From: Clostridiales bacterium
GTDB taxonomy: Bacteria; Bacillota; Clostridia; Oscillospirales; Oscillospiraceae
DNA length: 12,011 bases
Assembly: GCA_019415645.1 (NCBI GenBank)
Contig: DXYV01000061.1
Location: forward strand, 1-12,011
Direction of reading: 5' to 3'
Shown: positions 1-6,070 of the stretch, piece by piece
Position numbering within the stretch: the first letter of the stretch is position 1
Layout: every line of letters begins with the position of its first letter
Made by a program: the position numbers and the translations under genes
The notes under the pieces: generated by a model
What the model was told of the DNA's origin: nothing
Databases searched by the model: none
Seen by the model: the letters and a program-made list of their open reading frames with translations, nothing else

Positions 1-137
1 CCGCTCTCCCATTTAGAGACCGCCTGGCGGGATACCCCCGCCGCCTCGGCCACCTCCTCCAAAGACATCCGGTGGACGCGGCGCAGGTAGACCAGGTTCT
101 TTCGCAGCACTTCGGTCAGCTCGGTATGATGTTTCAT
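1..137 (-). CDS. Helix-turn-helix (XRE/Cro-C1 family) transcriptional regulator, N-terminal part only
   Basis: The first 45 codons are present; the gene runs out of the window at base 1. The N-terminus (MKHHTELTEVLRKNLVYLRR...) leads into a classic HTH_3 helix-turn-helix: the recognition segment AAGVSRQAVSKWES lies at about residues 32-45, with the conserved S-R-Q-A-V-S-K-W-E pattern of Cro/C1-type DNA-binding domains. The ATG at 137 is preceded by GGAGGT with a 9-nt gap and by a sigma-A-like promoter, which fixes the start. The C-terminal part that would show the effector or partner domain is not visible, so target and signal cannot be said. One arm of an inverted repeat covers the -35 region, suggesting autoregulation (inference). 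Confidence 0.9.
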   Translation of the reverse strand, partial: MKHHTELTEVLRKNLVYLRRVHRMSLEEVAEAAGVSRQAVSKWES

Positions 138-161
138 ATTTTTCCTACCTCCCATGCCCCT

Positions 162-189
162 ATTCTAGCATATTCCGGTCCCGCCGCAA
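162..189 (-). promoter_or_regulatory. Promoter of the XRE-family regulator gene
   Basis: On the minus strand, TTGCGG (189-184) and TAGAAT (167-162) are separated by 16 bases, 25 bases upstream of the start codon at 137. The -35 hexamer is weak and the -10 is good. The -35 box lies entirely inside the left arm of the inverted repeat at 184-193/219-228. Confidence 0.55.
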
Positions 190-228
190 CCAACCGAAGC
201 TTCCATTTCGCGTTTGTTTTGGTTGCGG
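184..228. promoter_or_regulatory. Inverted repeat, candidate operator
   Basis: CCGCAACCAA at 184-193 is the exact reverse complement of TTGGTTGCGG at 219-228, with a 25-base spacer. A perfect 10-bp arm pair placed on the -35 box of a regulator gene is consistent with an operator bound by two dimers or with a DNA loop. Whether the XRE protein itself binds here is inference. Confidence 0.45.
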
Positions 229-293
229 ACCTTAGGATAGGAGCTTATCGAGGAAAACAGTGTTTATTTGGTCTGTGTAGTTACAATTAACGC

Positions 294-326
294 AAAAAAG
301 GCCGTGTGACGGTTGGTCACACGGCC
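294..326 (-). terminator. Rho-independent terminator of the rpsF-ssb-rpsR operon
   Basis: The stem GGCCGTGTGAC (300-310) pairs perfectly with 316-326 around a 5-base loop. On the minus strand it is followed at once by six T (299-294). It lies 13 bases downstream of the rpsR stop codon. Confidence 0.92.
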
Positions 327-339
327 TTTCGGTTGCACA

Positions 340-582
340 TTAGTCGGTCACGTAGGGCAGCAGAGCGATCTGACGGGCGCGCTTGATGGCCTCGGTCAGC
401 TGACGCTGATGCATGGCGCAGGTGCCGGTGGTACGACGGGGCAGGATCTTGGAGCGCTCGGACATGTAGCGCTTGAGCTTCGCCGCGTCCTTGTAATCGA
501 TGTGCTCGATCTTGTCCACGCAGAACGCGCAGACCTTACGGCGCTTCCGGCCGCCGCGGCGGCCGCTGTTTTCCATAGCCAT
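340..582 (-). CDS. rpsR: Small ribosomal subunit protein bS18
   Basis: Encodes 80 residues, the normal size for S18, which binds the central domain of 16S rRNA as a heterodimer with S6. Visible landmarks are a basic N-terminus (GRRGGRKRRK), the family segment CAFCVDKIEHIDYKD, the central SERSKILPRR, and the C-terminal HQRQLTEAIKRAR...LPYV. Cysteines in CAFC plus the later C-x-x-H (TGTCAMHQ) resemble the zinc-ribbon (C+) form of S18; metal binding is inferred. I place the start at 582 (MAMENS...), because AAGGAGGA sits 9 nt upstream; the longer frame to 651 would include junk and lacks a ribosome binding site. It is the last gene of the operon, followed by a terminator, so rplI is not next to it. 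Confidence 0.96.
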   Translation of the reverse strand: MAMENSGRRGGRKRRKVCAFCVDKIEHIDYKDAAKLKRYMSERSKILPRRTTGTCAMHQRQLTEAIKRARQIALLPYVTD

Positions 583-608
583 GGTACAATTCCTCCTTAT
601 CAGAATGG

Positions 609-641
609 TTCCCCAGCGGGGAAACACCGCGTCACACGCGG
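609..641 (-). other. Two tandem small hairpins in the ssb-rpsR spacer
   Basis: The 71-base gap between ssb and rpsR holds two small perfect hairpins: CCGCG/CGCGG (627-641, loop TCACA) and TTCCCC/GGGGAA (609-623, loop AGC). They are just upstream of the rpsR ribosome binding site. There is no T-run, so they are not a terminator. A role in RNA processing, or in setting the S18 to SSB ratio, is possible but unproven. Confidence 0.45.
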
Positions 642-653
642 AAGGGTTCAAAC

Positions 654-1118
654 TCAGAACGGCAGCTCGCCGTCATCGTCGGCCAGTTCCGAGAACTGGT
701 CGTCCGCGGCCGGCATACCGTAGTCGGGCGCGGGGGCAGGGGCCGGCGCGGGGCGGCTGTATCCGCCGCCGTAGGTGCCGGAGGCCTCGGCGTCCCGCTT
801 GGAGTCGCCGAAGTAGACGTTGTCCGCCACAACTTCAGCGCTGCGGCGCTTGTTGCCGTCCCGGTCGGTCCAGTCGCGAATCTGGAGCCGACCCTCCACC
901 ACAGCCAGACGGCCCTTGGTGAAGTAGCGGGAGACAAATTCGCCCGTCTGGCGCCAGGCCACGACATCAATGAAATCTGTGGCCTTTTCGCCGGTGGCTT
1001 TGTCCTTGAAGTCGCGGTCCACCGCCAGGCTGAAAGACGCCACAGCGGTGCCGGACTGGGTGTGCCGCAGTTCAGGGTCGCGGGTCAGGCGGCCCATGAG
1101 GATGATACGATTGAGCAT
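654..1118 (-). CDS. ssb: Single-stranded DNA-binding protein
   Basis: A 154-residue SSB. An N-terminal OB-fold (about residues 1-105) opens with MLNRIILMGRLTRDPELR and contains FIDVVAWRQTGEFVSRYFTKGRLAVVEG, all standard for bacterial SSB. It is followed by a disordered linker rich in Gly, Pro and Ala (SRPAPAPAPAPDYG) and the acidic tip DDDGELPF, which docks partner proteins of replication and repair. SSB forms tetramers that coat single-stranded DNA. It lies 19 bases after rpsF and 71 before rpsR, the conserved Bacillota gene order. A GAGGG motif upstream of the ATG at 1118 serves as ribosome binding site. Nothing is truncated. Confidence 0.97.
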   Translation of the reverse strand: MLNRIILMGRLTRDPELRHTQSGTAVASFSLAVDRDFKDKATGEKATDFIDVVAWRQTGEFVSRYFTKGRLAVVEGRLQIRDWTDRDGNKRRSAEVVADNVYFGDSKRDAEASGTYGGGYSRPAPAPAPAPDYGMPAADDQFSELADDDGELPF

Positions 1119-1137
1119 CTTCGGTCCCTCTTCTTCC

Positions 1138-1434
1138 TCAGTCTTCGTTGCAGGTGATGAGGGAACGCATTACGCTGGTGTTAATACGCATCTGACGGTC
1201 CAGCTCGGCGGGCAGTTCGGGTGCCGCGGAGAAGGTCATCAGAACGTAGTAGCCCTCCTCGATGTCGTTGATGGGGTAGGCCAGCTTGCGCTTGCCCCAC
1301 TCGTCGATCTCATTGACGGTGCCCTTGGTCTCCACCAGAGCCTTGAACTTGGCCACCAGCTCGGCGGTAGCCTCCTCGCTCAGGGAGGGGTCGATGATAT
1401 AGAGGACCTCGTAGTTTGCATTCAGTTTCGCCAT
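1138..1434 (-). CDS. rpsF: Small ribosomal subunit protein bS6
   Basis: A 98-residue protein of normal length for S6. The ferredoxin-like fold is recognisable from YEVLYIIDPSLSEEA at the start, WGKRKLAYPINDIEEGYYVLMTF in the middle and the C-terminal RINTSVMRSLIT. S6 dimerises with S18 on the 30S platform. The ATG at 1434 has AGGAGGT 11 nt upstream. It is the first gene of the rpsF-ssb-rpsR operon and is read from the promoter at 1523-1550 through a leader that carries a GC-rich hairpin. In other bacteria the S6:S18 complex binds the rpsF leader to repress translation; whether this leader does so is inference. Confidence 0.97.
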   Translation of the reverse strand: MAKLNANYEVLYIIDPSLSEEATAELVAKFKALVETKGTVNEIDEWGKRKLAYPINDIEEGYYVLMTFSAAPELPAELDRQMRINTSVMRSLITCNED

Positions 1435-1463
1435 GTTGCTTTTGCACCTCCTTATGGACTATG

Positions 1464-1485
1464 GCGCCCGCTCGCAGGCGGGCGC
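1464..1485 (-). promoter_or_regulatory. GC-rich hairpin in the rpsF leader, candidate S6:S18 autoregulatory element
   Basis: In the 5' leader between promoter and rpsF, GCGCCCGC (1464-1471) pairs perfectly with GCGGGCGC (1478-1485) around a 6-base loop. In the transcript the flanking CCUU (before the stem) can also pair with AAGG of the ribosome binding site, which would extend the structure over the Shine-Dalgarno. An S6:S18-binding leader is known for rpsF in many bacteria; the link here rests on position and on C/G-rich content, not on a model match. Confidence 0.4.
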
Positions 1486-1522
1486 AAGGATCTGCCTGTC
1501 AAAAATCCAGACAAGCTATATT

Positions 1523-1550
1523 ATTATACAGGTTTCCAGGAATTTGTCAA
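1523..1550 (-). promoter_or_regulatory. Strong sigma-A promoter of the rpsF-ssb-rpsR operon
   Basis: On the minus strand TTGACA (1550-1545) and TATAAT (1528-1523) both match consensus, with a 16-base spacer. The predicted leader to the rpsF ATG is about 80 nt. Confidence 0.9.
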
Positions 1551-1604
1551 GTAAAACCGCGGAATTTTTCATTCTTTCGTGCTACGAGGATTACTTCCAA
1601 TAAA

Positions 1605-2032
1605 GTAGACCCGTAGGCACGTCCTCACAAACTCCGGTCCGCTCCGTCCGCCTGTTCGGCGAACATCCGCTCCCCTTCGTTGCTTGCACCCCAGGGTGGC
1701 CTCTCTTGCCGCTTTGCGGCAATTCGCCTTCTCCTCCCCCAACGGAAACGGCTGTTTCCGTTGGGAAAGGAGCCGCAGCGGAGGGAACGAGTTTTTGCGC
1801 TTGCGCGGGAACGAGCGATCTGCAGCTTGTGGCGACGATGCCGCTGCTCACGACGCCTCAGTCGCTTGGCGGCATCACGCCTCGCCTGCGCACGACGCGG
1901 TTCTAAGCCGCTCCGACTGCGCAGCCGTCGGCGGCTCTGCCGCCTTACGGATGCGGCGTGCCCCTCGCGGGCGCTGCACAAGCCGGCCTGCGGCCCTTAC
2001 GGGCCTCCGGTCCGTTTGTTCCGCTCCGCGTC
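1605..2032. repeat. Non-coding, hairpin-dense GC-rich block (candidate dispersed intergenic element)
   Basis: This stretch holds no gene I can support. It is filled with short perfect inverted repeats: TGTTC/GAACA (1653-1665), TTGCCGC/GCGGCAA (1706-1722), CCCAACGGAAAC with its complement (1738-1765, 12-bp stem, 4-base loop), GGCGGC/GCCGCC (1930-1944) and GGCCC/GGGCC (1992-2005). CTCCGGTCCG occurs near both ends (1632-1641 and 2005-2014). The right edge touches the stop codon of the SLH gene. The open frames crossing it on both strands translate to Arg-rich, low-complexity sequence without a ribosome binding site. It could be a dispersed intergenic repeat, a structured RNA or a decayed element; the sequence alone does not decide. 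Confidence 0.5.
1738..1765. repeat. Perfect 12-bp hairpin inside the non-coding block
   Basis: CCCAACGGAAAC (1738-1749) and GTTTCCGTTGGG (1754-1765) pair fully around the tetraloop GGCT. CTCC (1731-1734) and GGAG (1769-1772) extend it beyond a 3x3 internal loop. There is no adjoining T-run on either strand, so a simple terminator is unlikely. Confidence 0.8.
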
Positions 2033-2659
2033 TTAGCCCGCTGTGCGCGACGGCTCGGACGCTTGGATGTACCGCATGAACATGGCCGCCACCTGAACGC
2101 GGGTGGCGCCGTTGGCCGGCATCAGCATACCGTCCGAGCCGGTCAAAATACCTTGCTCCACCGCCCAGGCCAGCGCGTCCAGCGCATATTCCTCCGCCCG
2201 GTCCAGGTCCGTAAAGCCGGTCAGCGCGCTCCGGTCCGCCGTCGGCGATCCGGCGTAGCGGTAAAGCATCACGGCCAGATCCTGCCGGGTGACCGCCCGG
2301 GTGGGATAAAAGTTCCCGTTGGAACCGGCGATGATGTCCTCCTCCGCGGCCCAGTCCACCGCGTCAGTGTACCACTGGCCCAGCCGCACATCGGAGAACG
2401 TACCGGTAATGTTGCCGATGGGCTCTCCCTCCAGCCGCCAGATGATGGTGGCGACGGTGGCGCGGTCCGTAAAATCGTTGGGGCTAAACGTAGTGGCGCT
2501 GGTACCGTTCATGATTCCGTTGGCAGAGACATAGTCCACCGCCTCCTGCGCCCAGGACTGAAGGCCGGCCGTATCCGTAAAGGACGCCGCCGAAGCCCCG
2601 ACCGTCAGCGTAAGCGCCAGTGCGCCGGCCAGCAGCGCTGCTTTCCAGGTTCGTTTCAC
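2033..2659 (-). CDS. Small secreted S-layer-homology (three-SLH) protein
   Basis: Encodes 208 residues. An Sec signal peptide (VKRTWKAALLAGALALTLTVGASA, cleavage near residue 24-25) is followed directly by three SLH repeats at about 27-78, 88-136 and 149-198. Each has the F-T/S-D ... A-V/L-x-W/Y-A ... G-I-x-x-G ... F-x-P ... T-R pattern. SLH triplets bind pyruvylated secondary cell-wall polysaccharide, so the product should sit on the cell surface. The protein is nothing but the anchor: no catalytic or adhesive domain follows. I choose the GTG at 2659, because AAGGAGGG lies 7 nt upstream; an upstream ATG at 2683 precedes that ribosome binding site. It is monocistronic, with its own promoter, and its stop codon abuts the hairpin-rich block. 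Confidence 0.9.
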   Translation of the reverse strand: MKRTWKAALLAGALALTLTVGASAASFTDTAGLQSWAQEAVDYVSANGIMNGTSATTFSPNDFTDRATVATIIWRLEGEPIGNITGTFSDVRLGQWYTDAVDWAAEEDIIAGSNGNFYPTRAVTRQDLAVMLYRYAGSPTADRSALTGFTDLDRAEEYALDALAWAVEQGILTGSDGMLMPANGATRVQVAAMFMRYIQASEPSRTAG

Positions 2660-2692
2660 AGAGGGTCCCTCCTTCTTAAACATATGGACTTT

Positions 2693-2698
2693 ATTATA
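2693..2698 (-). promoter_or_regulatory. -10 element of the SLH-protein gene
   Basis: On the minus strand TATAAT lies at 2698-2693, 33 bases upstream of the GTG start, inside a TGGTATATAAT context that also resembles an extended -10. TTGACT lies 22 bases upstream, too far for an ideal -35. The promoter is therefore probably -10 driven or of moderate strength. Confidence 0.5.
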
Positions 2699-2724
2699 TA
2701 CCAAAACCACCGCGCTGGAAAGTC

Positions 2725-2762
2725 AAAAAAATACCCAATCCCGCAGAATTTGCGGAATTGGG
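2725..2762 (-). terminator. Terminator of the MerR-ABC exporter operon
   Basis: CCCAAT-C-CCGCA (2734-2745) pairs with TGCGG-A-ATTGGG (2751-2762), with one mismatch and a 5-base loop. On the minus strand it is followed by seven T (2731-2725). It lies 14 bases beyond the permease stop codon. Confidence 0.88.
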
Positions 2763-2776
2763 CATTTTTCTCCCGG

Positions 2777-4369
2777 TCAGGTCAGGGCCTCCAGCAGGGC
2801 GGCGCCCCGGCCGCGCACCAGCCGGATGCATACTCCGGCCGCCGCCAGCTCCACCAGCGCAAAGGCCAGCAGGGTCCCGGTCACGCCCAGCCAGCCGTGG
2901 AGCAGCAGATAGAACACGAACGCTGCCCCCAGAAGCAGCATGGGGACCAGCGTGCCCAGCAGTGCGGCGGCCGACTGCTTGACCACCACCGTATCGTTGG
3001 GCGCGTCCAGCTTTGGAAAGCACAGGTTGATATACAGTCCGAAGGGGGCGTGGAACAGGGCGAAAGCCGCGCTCACCAGCAGCAGCGCCCCCGCCTGGTC
3101 CAGGGGGAGCTGGCAGCCCACGGTCACGGCCGCGATACACACCAGCGTGCAGGGCAGCGTCACCAGGAGCTGAAAGCCCCACTTGACATCCAGCACCGTC
3201 CGGCTGTCCACCGGGGCCTCCCGCAGAATCCAGAGATAGCGTCCCTCCAGGCTGATGGAGGAGGCGGAGATGGCTGCCGTGGACAGGCAGAACAGAATGG
3301 CCAGCGCCAGAAGCGGCGTCAGAGGCAGCGCGTCCCCCAGCAGCGCCAGAAGCGTGGTCAGCTCCCGACCCTTGATCAGCGCCGCGCCGCCAAGCAGCAG
3401 CATCAGAATCAGACCGCAGCCCGTATTGAACAGATACATGGTCGAGTTGAAAAACCGCCGCGCCTCCTTGTTCAGCAGCGCCCGGCGCTGGCTGGAGCCG
3501 CTCTGGCGGACCAGCTTGTAGTCCGCCCGGGAAGCGCGGGCGGTGAGGGAGGTCACCAGATGCTGGTAGCGCTGGCCGAACAGCCACACCGCCAGCAGGA
3601 AGGGCAGCAGGCACAGAGCCGCCATGACCAGAAAGGCCAGGCCGTCACCGCAGACGCCCCGCTGGAACAGCAGGAAGGGCAGGCCCCAGCCCGCGAATCC
3701 GGCCTGAATGCCCGCCGCATGCTCCGCCAGGGTGCCGATCAGCGTGCCGGACTGGAAGGCCAGCACCAGGACCGCACCGAAAAAGACCAGATAGAGCAGA
3801 TTGCGCAGCAGGGCCTTGCCCCGGCCGAATTTGCCGGACAGCCAGGTGAGCAGGAAGCCCAGCACCAGCGCCAGCGTGGTAGGCAGAAGGGAGAGCACCG
3901 CCGCCCCCGCCAGCAGACGCAGCCAGAATCCGGGCCCCGCCGCGCCGCCGAACACCGCGTAGGCCACGCCGGCCGGAAGAAGGATCACATAGGAAAACAC
4001 CAGATTTTCCAGCACCAATACCAGCACCCGGGCCAGCATCAGCTGGAAGGCTGGAATGGGCAGGGAGAGCATCAGGTCGTTGTCCTTGCCGCCAAAGACC
4101 ACCCCCTGCACGGCCATCACCGTGTAGAAGACCCCCATCGCCGTCACCAGCACCGGCATCATCATCAGCAGCAGGTCCAGCATCCCCACCGGGGCCAGCT
4201 GGAGCGCGAAGGCAAAGGAGTAGGTCCCGGACAGGTACAGCCCCAGAAAAGCGATCAGAATCAGCATCCCCACGCCGCTCATCCGCCTCCGGCCCCGGCC
4301 CCGGGAGTTGCTGGTGCTGAGCAGCATGGCCTTGAGATTGACGCTCAGCAGGGCCCGGAATTTACGCAT
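2777..4369 (-). CDS. Large ABC-2-type exporter membrane subunit
   Basis: A 530-residue polytopic membrane protein with roughly ten or more hydrophobic segments and short basic loops. After a basic cytoplasmic N-terminus (NSRGRGRRR) comes the first helix (about 34-56). The segment GGKDNDLMLSLPI (93-105) is typical of the Bacillota 'putative ABC exporter' permeases, in which it precedes helices that start the membrane core. It should pair with the ATPase encoded just upstream: the two genes overlap by 8 bases, the ATG lying inside the last codons of the ATPase, which indicates translational coupling. The substrate is not evident. An operon with a MerR-type regulator suggests efflux or envelope stress (inference). 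An 829-codon open frame on the opposite strand is a GC-driven shadow. Confidence 0.88.
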   Translation of the reverse strand: MRKFRALLSVNLKAMLLSTSNSRGRGRRRMSGVGMLILIAFLGLYLSGTYSFAFALQLAPVGMLDLLLMMMPVLVTAMGVFYTVMAVQGVVFGGKDNDLMLSLPIPAFQLMLARVLVLVLENLVFSYVILLPAGVAYAVFGGAAGPGFWLRLLAGAAVLSLLPTTLALVLGFLLTWLSGKFGRGKALLRNLLYLVFFGAVLVLAFQSGTLIGTLAEHAAGIQAGFAGWGLPFLLFQRGVCGDGLAFLVMAALCLLPFLLAVWLFGQRYQHLVTSLTARASRADYKLVRQSGSSQRRALLNKEARRFFNSTMYLFNTGCGLILMLLLGGAALIKGRELTTLLALLGDALPLTPLLALAILFCLSTAAISASSISLEGRYLWILREAPVDSRTVLDVKWGFQLLVTLPCTLVCIAAVTVGCQLPLDQAGALLLVSAAFALFHAPFGLYINLCFPKLDAPNDTVVVKQSAAALLGTLVPMLLLGAAFVFYLLLHGWLGVTGTLLAFALVELAAAGVCIRLVRGRGAALLEALT

Positions 4370-5093
4370 GGGAGCCGCCCTCCTTTTCCCGGTCCAGCTC
4401 CAGGAATACGTCCTCCAGCGAGGAATCGCCCACCAGGTCGGCGGTGACCCCCTGCTTGACCAGGCGGCCGTTCTGAATGATGGCGATGCGGTGGCACAGC
4501 TTTTCCGCTACCTCCAGCACATGGGTGGAGAAGAACACCGCGCCCCCCTGGGCGCACAGCTCGGCCAGCAGGCCCTTGAGGGTATGGGAGGCCGTGGGGT
4601 CCAGGCCCACAAAGGGCTCGTCCAGGACCAGCAGCCGGGGCTGCCGGAGAAAGGCCGAGATCAGCGCCAGCTTCTGACGCATCCCGTGGGAGTAGCTGCC
4701 GATGGCGGAGCCCAGGCTGCCCGTCAGTTCGAAGGCGTCGCCGTACTGGGCGATGCGCGCCGTGCGCACGTCGCCCGGAATCTCGTAGAGGTCGGCAATA
4801 AAATTCAGGTACTGGATACCGGTGAGGAAGTCATAGAGGTCGGGGTTGTCGGGCAGGAAGGCGGTGACCCGCTTCGCCGCCACCGGCTCCCTGCGGATGT
4901 CATGCCCGTCGATGGTGATGGTCCCCTGGTCGAACTCCAGCACGCCGGCCACCGCCCGCAGGGTGGTGGTCTTGCCCGCGCCGTTGTGACCGATGAAACC
5001 GAAGATCTCCCCGTCCTCCACGGTCAGGGAGAGGTCGTCCACCGCCCGTTTCCCGCCGGGATAGGTCTTGGAATAGTGGGATATGGTCAGCAT
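4362..5093 (-). CDS. ABC transporter ATP-binding protein
   Basis: A complete 243-residue nucleotide-binding domain. Walker A is GHNGAGKT (35-42), the signature loop YSHGMRQK (134-141) is a variant of LSGGQ, Walker B is LLVLDEP (154-160) and the switch histidine is in STHV (H191). The usual Q-loop glutamine is not obvious: the segment after strand 3 reads FLPDNPDLYDFLT, as in many export-type ABC-2 ATPases of Bacillota. The C-terminal tail SSLEDVFLEL is also typical of drug- and lantibiotic-type exporters. The ATG at 5093 follows AAGGAG, which overlaps the stop codon of the preceding gene (7-base gap). It overlaps the permease gene by 8 bases. Confidence 0.95.
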   Translation of the reverse strand: MLTISHYSKTYPGGKRAVDDLSLTVEDGEIFGFIGHNGAGKTTTLRAVAGVLEFDQGTITIDGHDIRREPVAAKRVTAFLPDNPDLYDFLTGIQYLNFIADLYEIPGDVRTARIAQYGDAFELTGSLGSAIGSYSHGMRQKLALISAFLRQPRLLVLDEPFVGLDPTASHTLKGLLAELCAQGGAVFFSTHVLEVAEKLCHRIAIIQNGRLVKQGVTADLVGDSSLEDVFLELDREKEGGSHA

Positions 5094-5100
5094 AGCCGGA

Positions 5101-5415
5101 TCACTCCTTGTATTTCACGGCGGTGCCATAGGCCGTGATCTCCGCCGCGCTCTGCATGATGGAGGCGCTGGCGAAACGGATGTTCACCACCGCGTCCGCG
5201 CCCAGGGCCTCCGCCTCGTCCACCATGCGCTTGGTGGCGATCTGGCGGGCCTCGTTGAGCATATCGGTGTAGCTCTCGATCTCGCCGCCCACCAGGGTCT
5301 TCATGCCGGCCATGAAATCCTTGCCGAAGTTCTTGGACTGGACCACCGAGCCCTTGACCAGGCCCAGAGCCTCGATCTCCCGGCCGGGCACATATTCAAT
5401 ATTTAGAAGCAGCAT
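5101..5415 (-). CDS. YbjQ/UPF0145 family protein
   Basis: A 104-residue protein of the YbjQ (UPF0145, 'putative heavy-metal-binding') family. The family marks are visible: an N-terminal YVPGREIEALGLVKGSVV, the central EIESYTDMLNEAR...A, and the C-terminal EALGADAVVNIRFASASI...EITAYGTAV. Members form small oligomeric beta-alpha proteins; the biochemical role is not settled and the metal-binding label is weakly founded. No transmembrane segment or cysteine is visible. The start at 5415 follows GGAGGAG by about 6 nt and overlaps the end of the MerR gene by 20 bases. The gap to the ATPase gene is 7 bases, so all four genes are one transcript. It may serve as a cytosolic sensor or accessory of the exporter (inference). 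Confidence 0.9.
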   Translation of the reverse strand: MLLLNIEYVPGREIEALGLVKGSVVQSKNFGKDFMAGMKTLVGGEIESYTDMLNEARQIATKRMVDEAEALGADAVVNIRFASASIMQSAAEITAYGTAVKYKE

Positions 5416-6046
5416 CTTCTTCTCCTCCTCTGATTTGTTTGATGCGCTGGAACAGCGCTCCCAGCACGCCGAAAATAATGACCACCGGTATGGCGATCAG
5501 GAAGATGATCAGCCCCAGCGGCGGGGCGTCCTCCACATCCACGGAAAAGCCCCACAGGATCAGCCCGATCAGGCCGCCCATCAGGGCGATCATCACCAGG
5601 GTGACCACGACGGGCGCCACATATTTGATCCGGGCATCCTGCTTTTTGATGTTCATGAACCGGGTTCCCTCCTGTTCCTGCTCCTCCATGCGCCGGAGGT
5701 AGCGGTCGGTGTCCATGGCGTCCAGCACCGGCCGGTCGTCGGCCAGCTCCTGGCACAGGGCCGCCATTCCGGCCAGATTGGCCCGCTCCCGCTCCAGTTG
5801 GATGATATGGCGGCTCATGGCATCCTCCACGTTGAGCGTCCCCGCCTGGAGCCGCCGGATTTCCTCCAGGGGAAGGTCCAGCTTGCGGAACAGCTTCACC
5901 TGTTTCAGGGTTTCCACATCGGCCTCGCTGTAATCCCGGTAGCCGTTTTCACTGCTGCGTCCGGGAGACAGCAGGCCCTCCTTTTCGTAGAAGCGGATGT
6001 TGCGCTTGGTGATTCCCACCAGCCGCTCCACCTCATTGATTCGCAT
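5396..6046 (-). CDS. MerR-family regulator with C-terminal membrane anchor
   Basis: A 216-residue protein in three parts. The MerR winged-helix DNA-binding domain (1-70) shows MRINEVERLVGITKRNIRFYEKEGLL, then the RDYSEADVETLKQVKLFRKLDLPLEEI signature. A charged, presumably coiled-coil dimerisation helix follows (about 72-130). Two hydrophobic segments, about 142-167 and 176-199, are split by a short acidic stretch (SVDVEDAPP). Both ends should be cytoplasmic, tethering the regulator to the membrane. No effector-binding domain or Cys cluster replaces the missing sensor. I use the ATG at 6046 (GAGGAGG, 7-nt gap) over the GTG at 6064. It heads the operon with YbjQ, ATPase and permease, and the promoter upstream carries a MerR-type operator. 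Confidence 0.92.
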   Translation of the reverse strand: MRINEVERLVGITKRNIRFYEKEGLLSPGRSSENGYRDYSEADVETLKQVKLFRKLDLPLEEIRRLQAGTLNVEDAMSRHIIQLERERANLAGMAALCQELADDRPVLDAMDTDRYLRRMEEQEQEGTRFMNIKKQDARIKYVAPVVVTLVMIALMGGLIGLILWGFSVDVEDAPPLGLIIFLIAIPVVIIFGVLGALFQRIKQIRGGEEDAASKY

Positions 6047-6070
6047 GGGGCTTCCTCCTCTCACAGGTCC

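Noticed and set aside
1591..2036. Several Arg-rich frames on both strands
   Set aside because: They lack ribosome binding sites, are low complexity, and overlap one another inside the hairpin-rich block.
2694..3614. 306-codon minus-strand frame
   Set aside because: It is in another frame of the permease gene, Gly/Ala/Pro/Arg-rich, and crosses the operon terminator.
1958..4447. 829-codon open frame on the plus strand
   Set aside because: It lies antisense to the SLH and ABC permease genes. Its translation is Gln/His/Arg/Gly-rich low complexity with no family features; high G+C at third codon positions keeps the antisense frame open.
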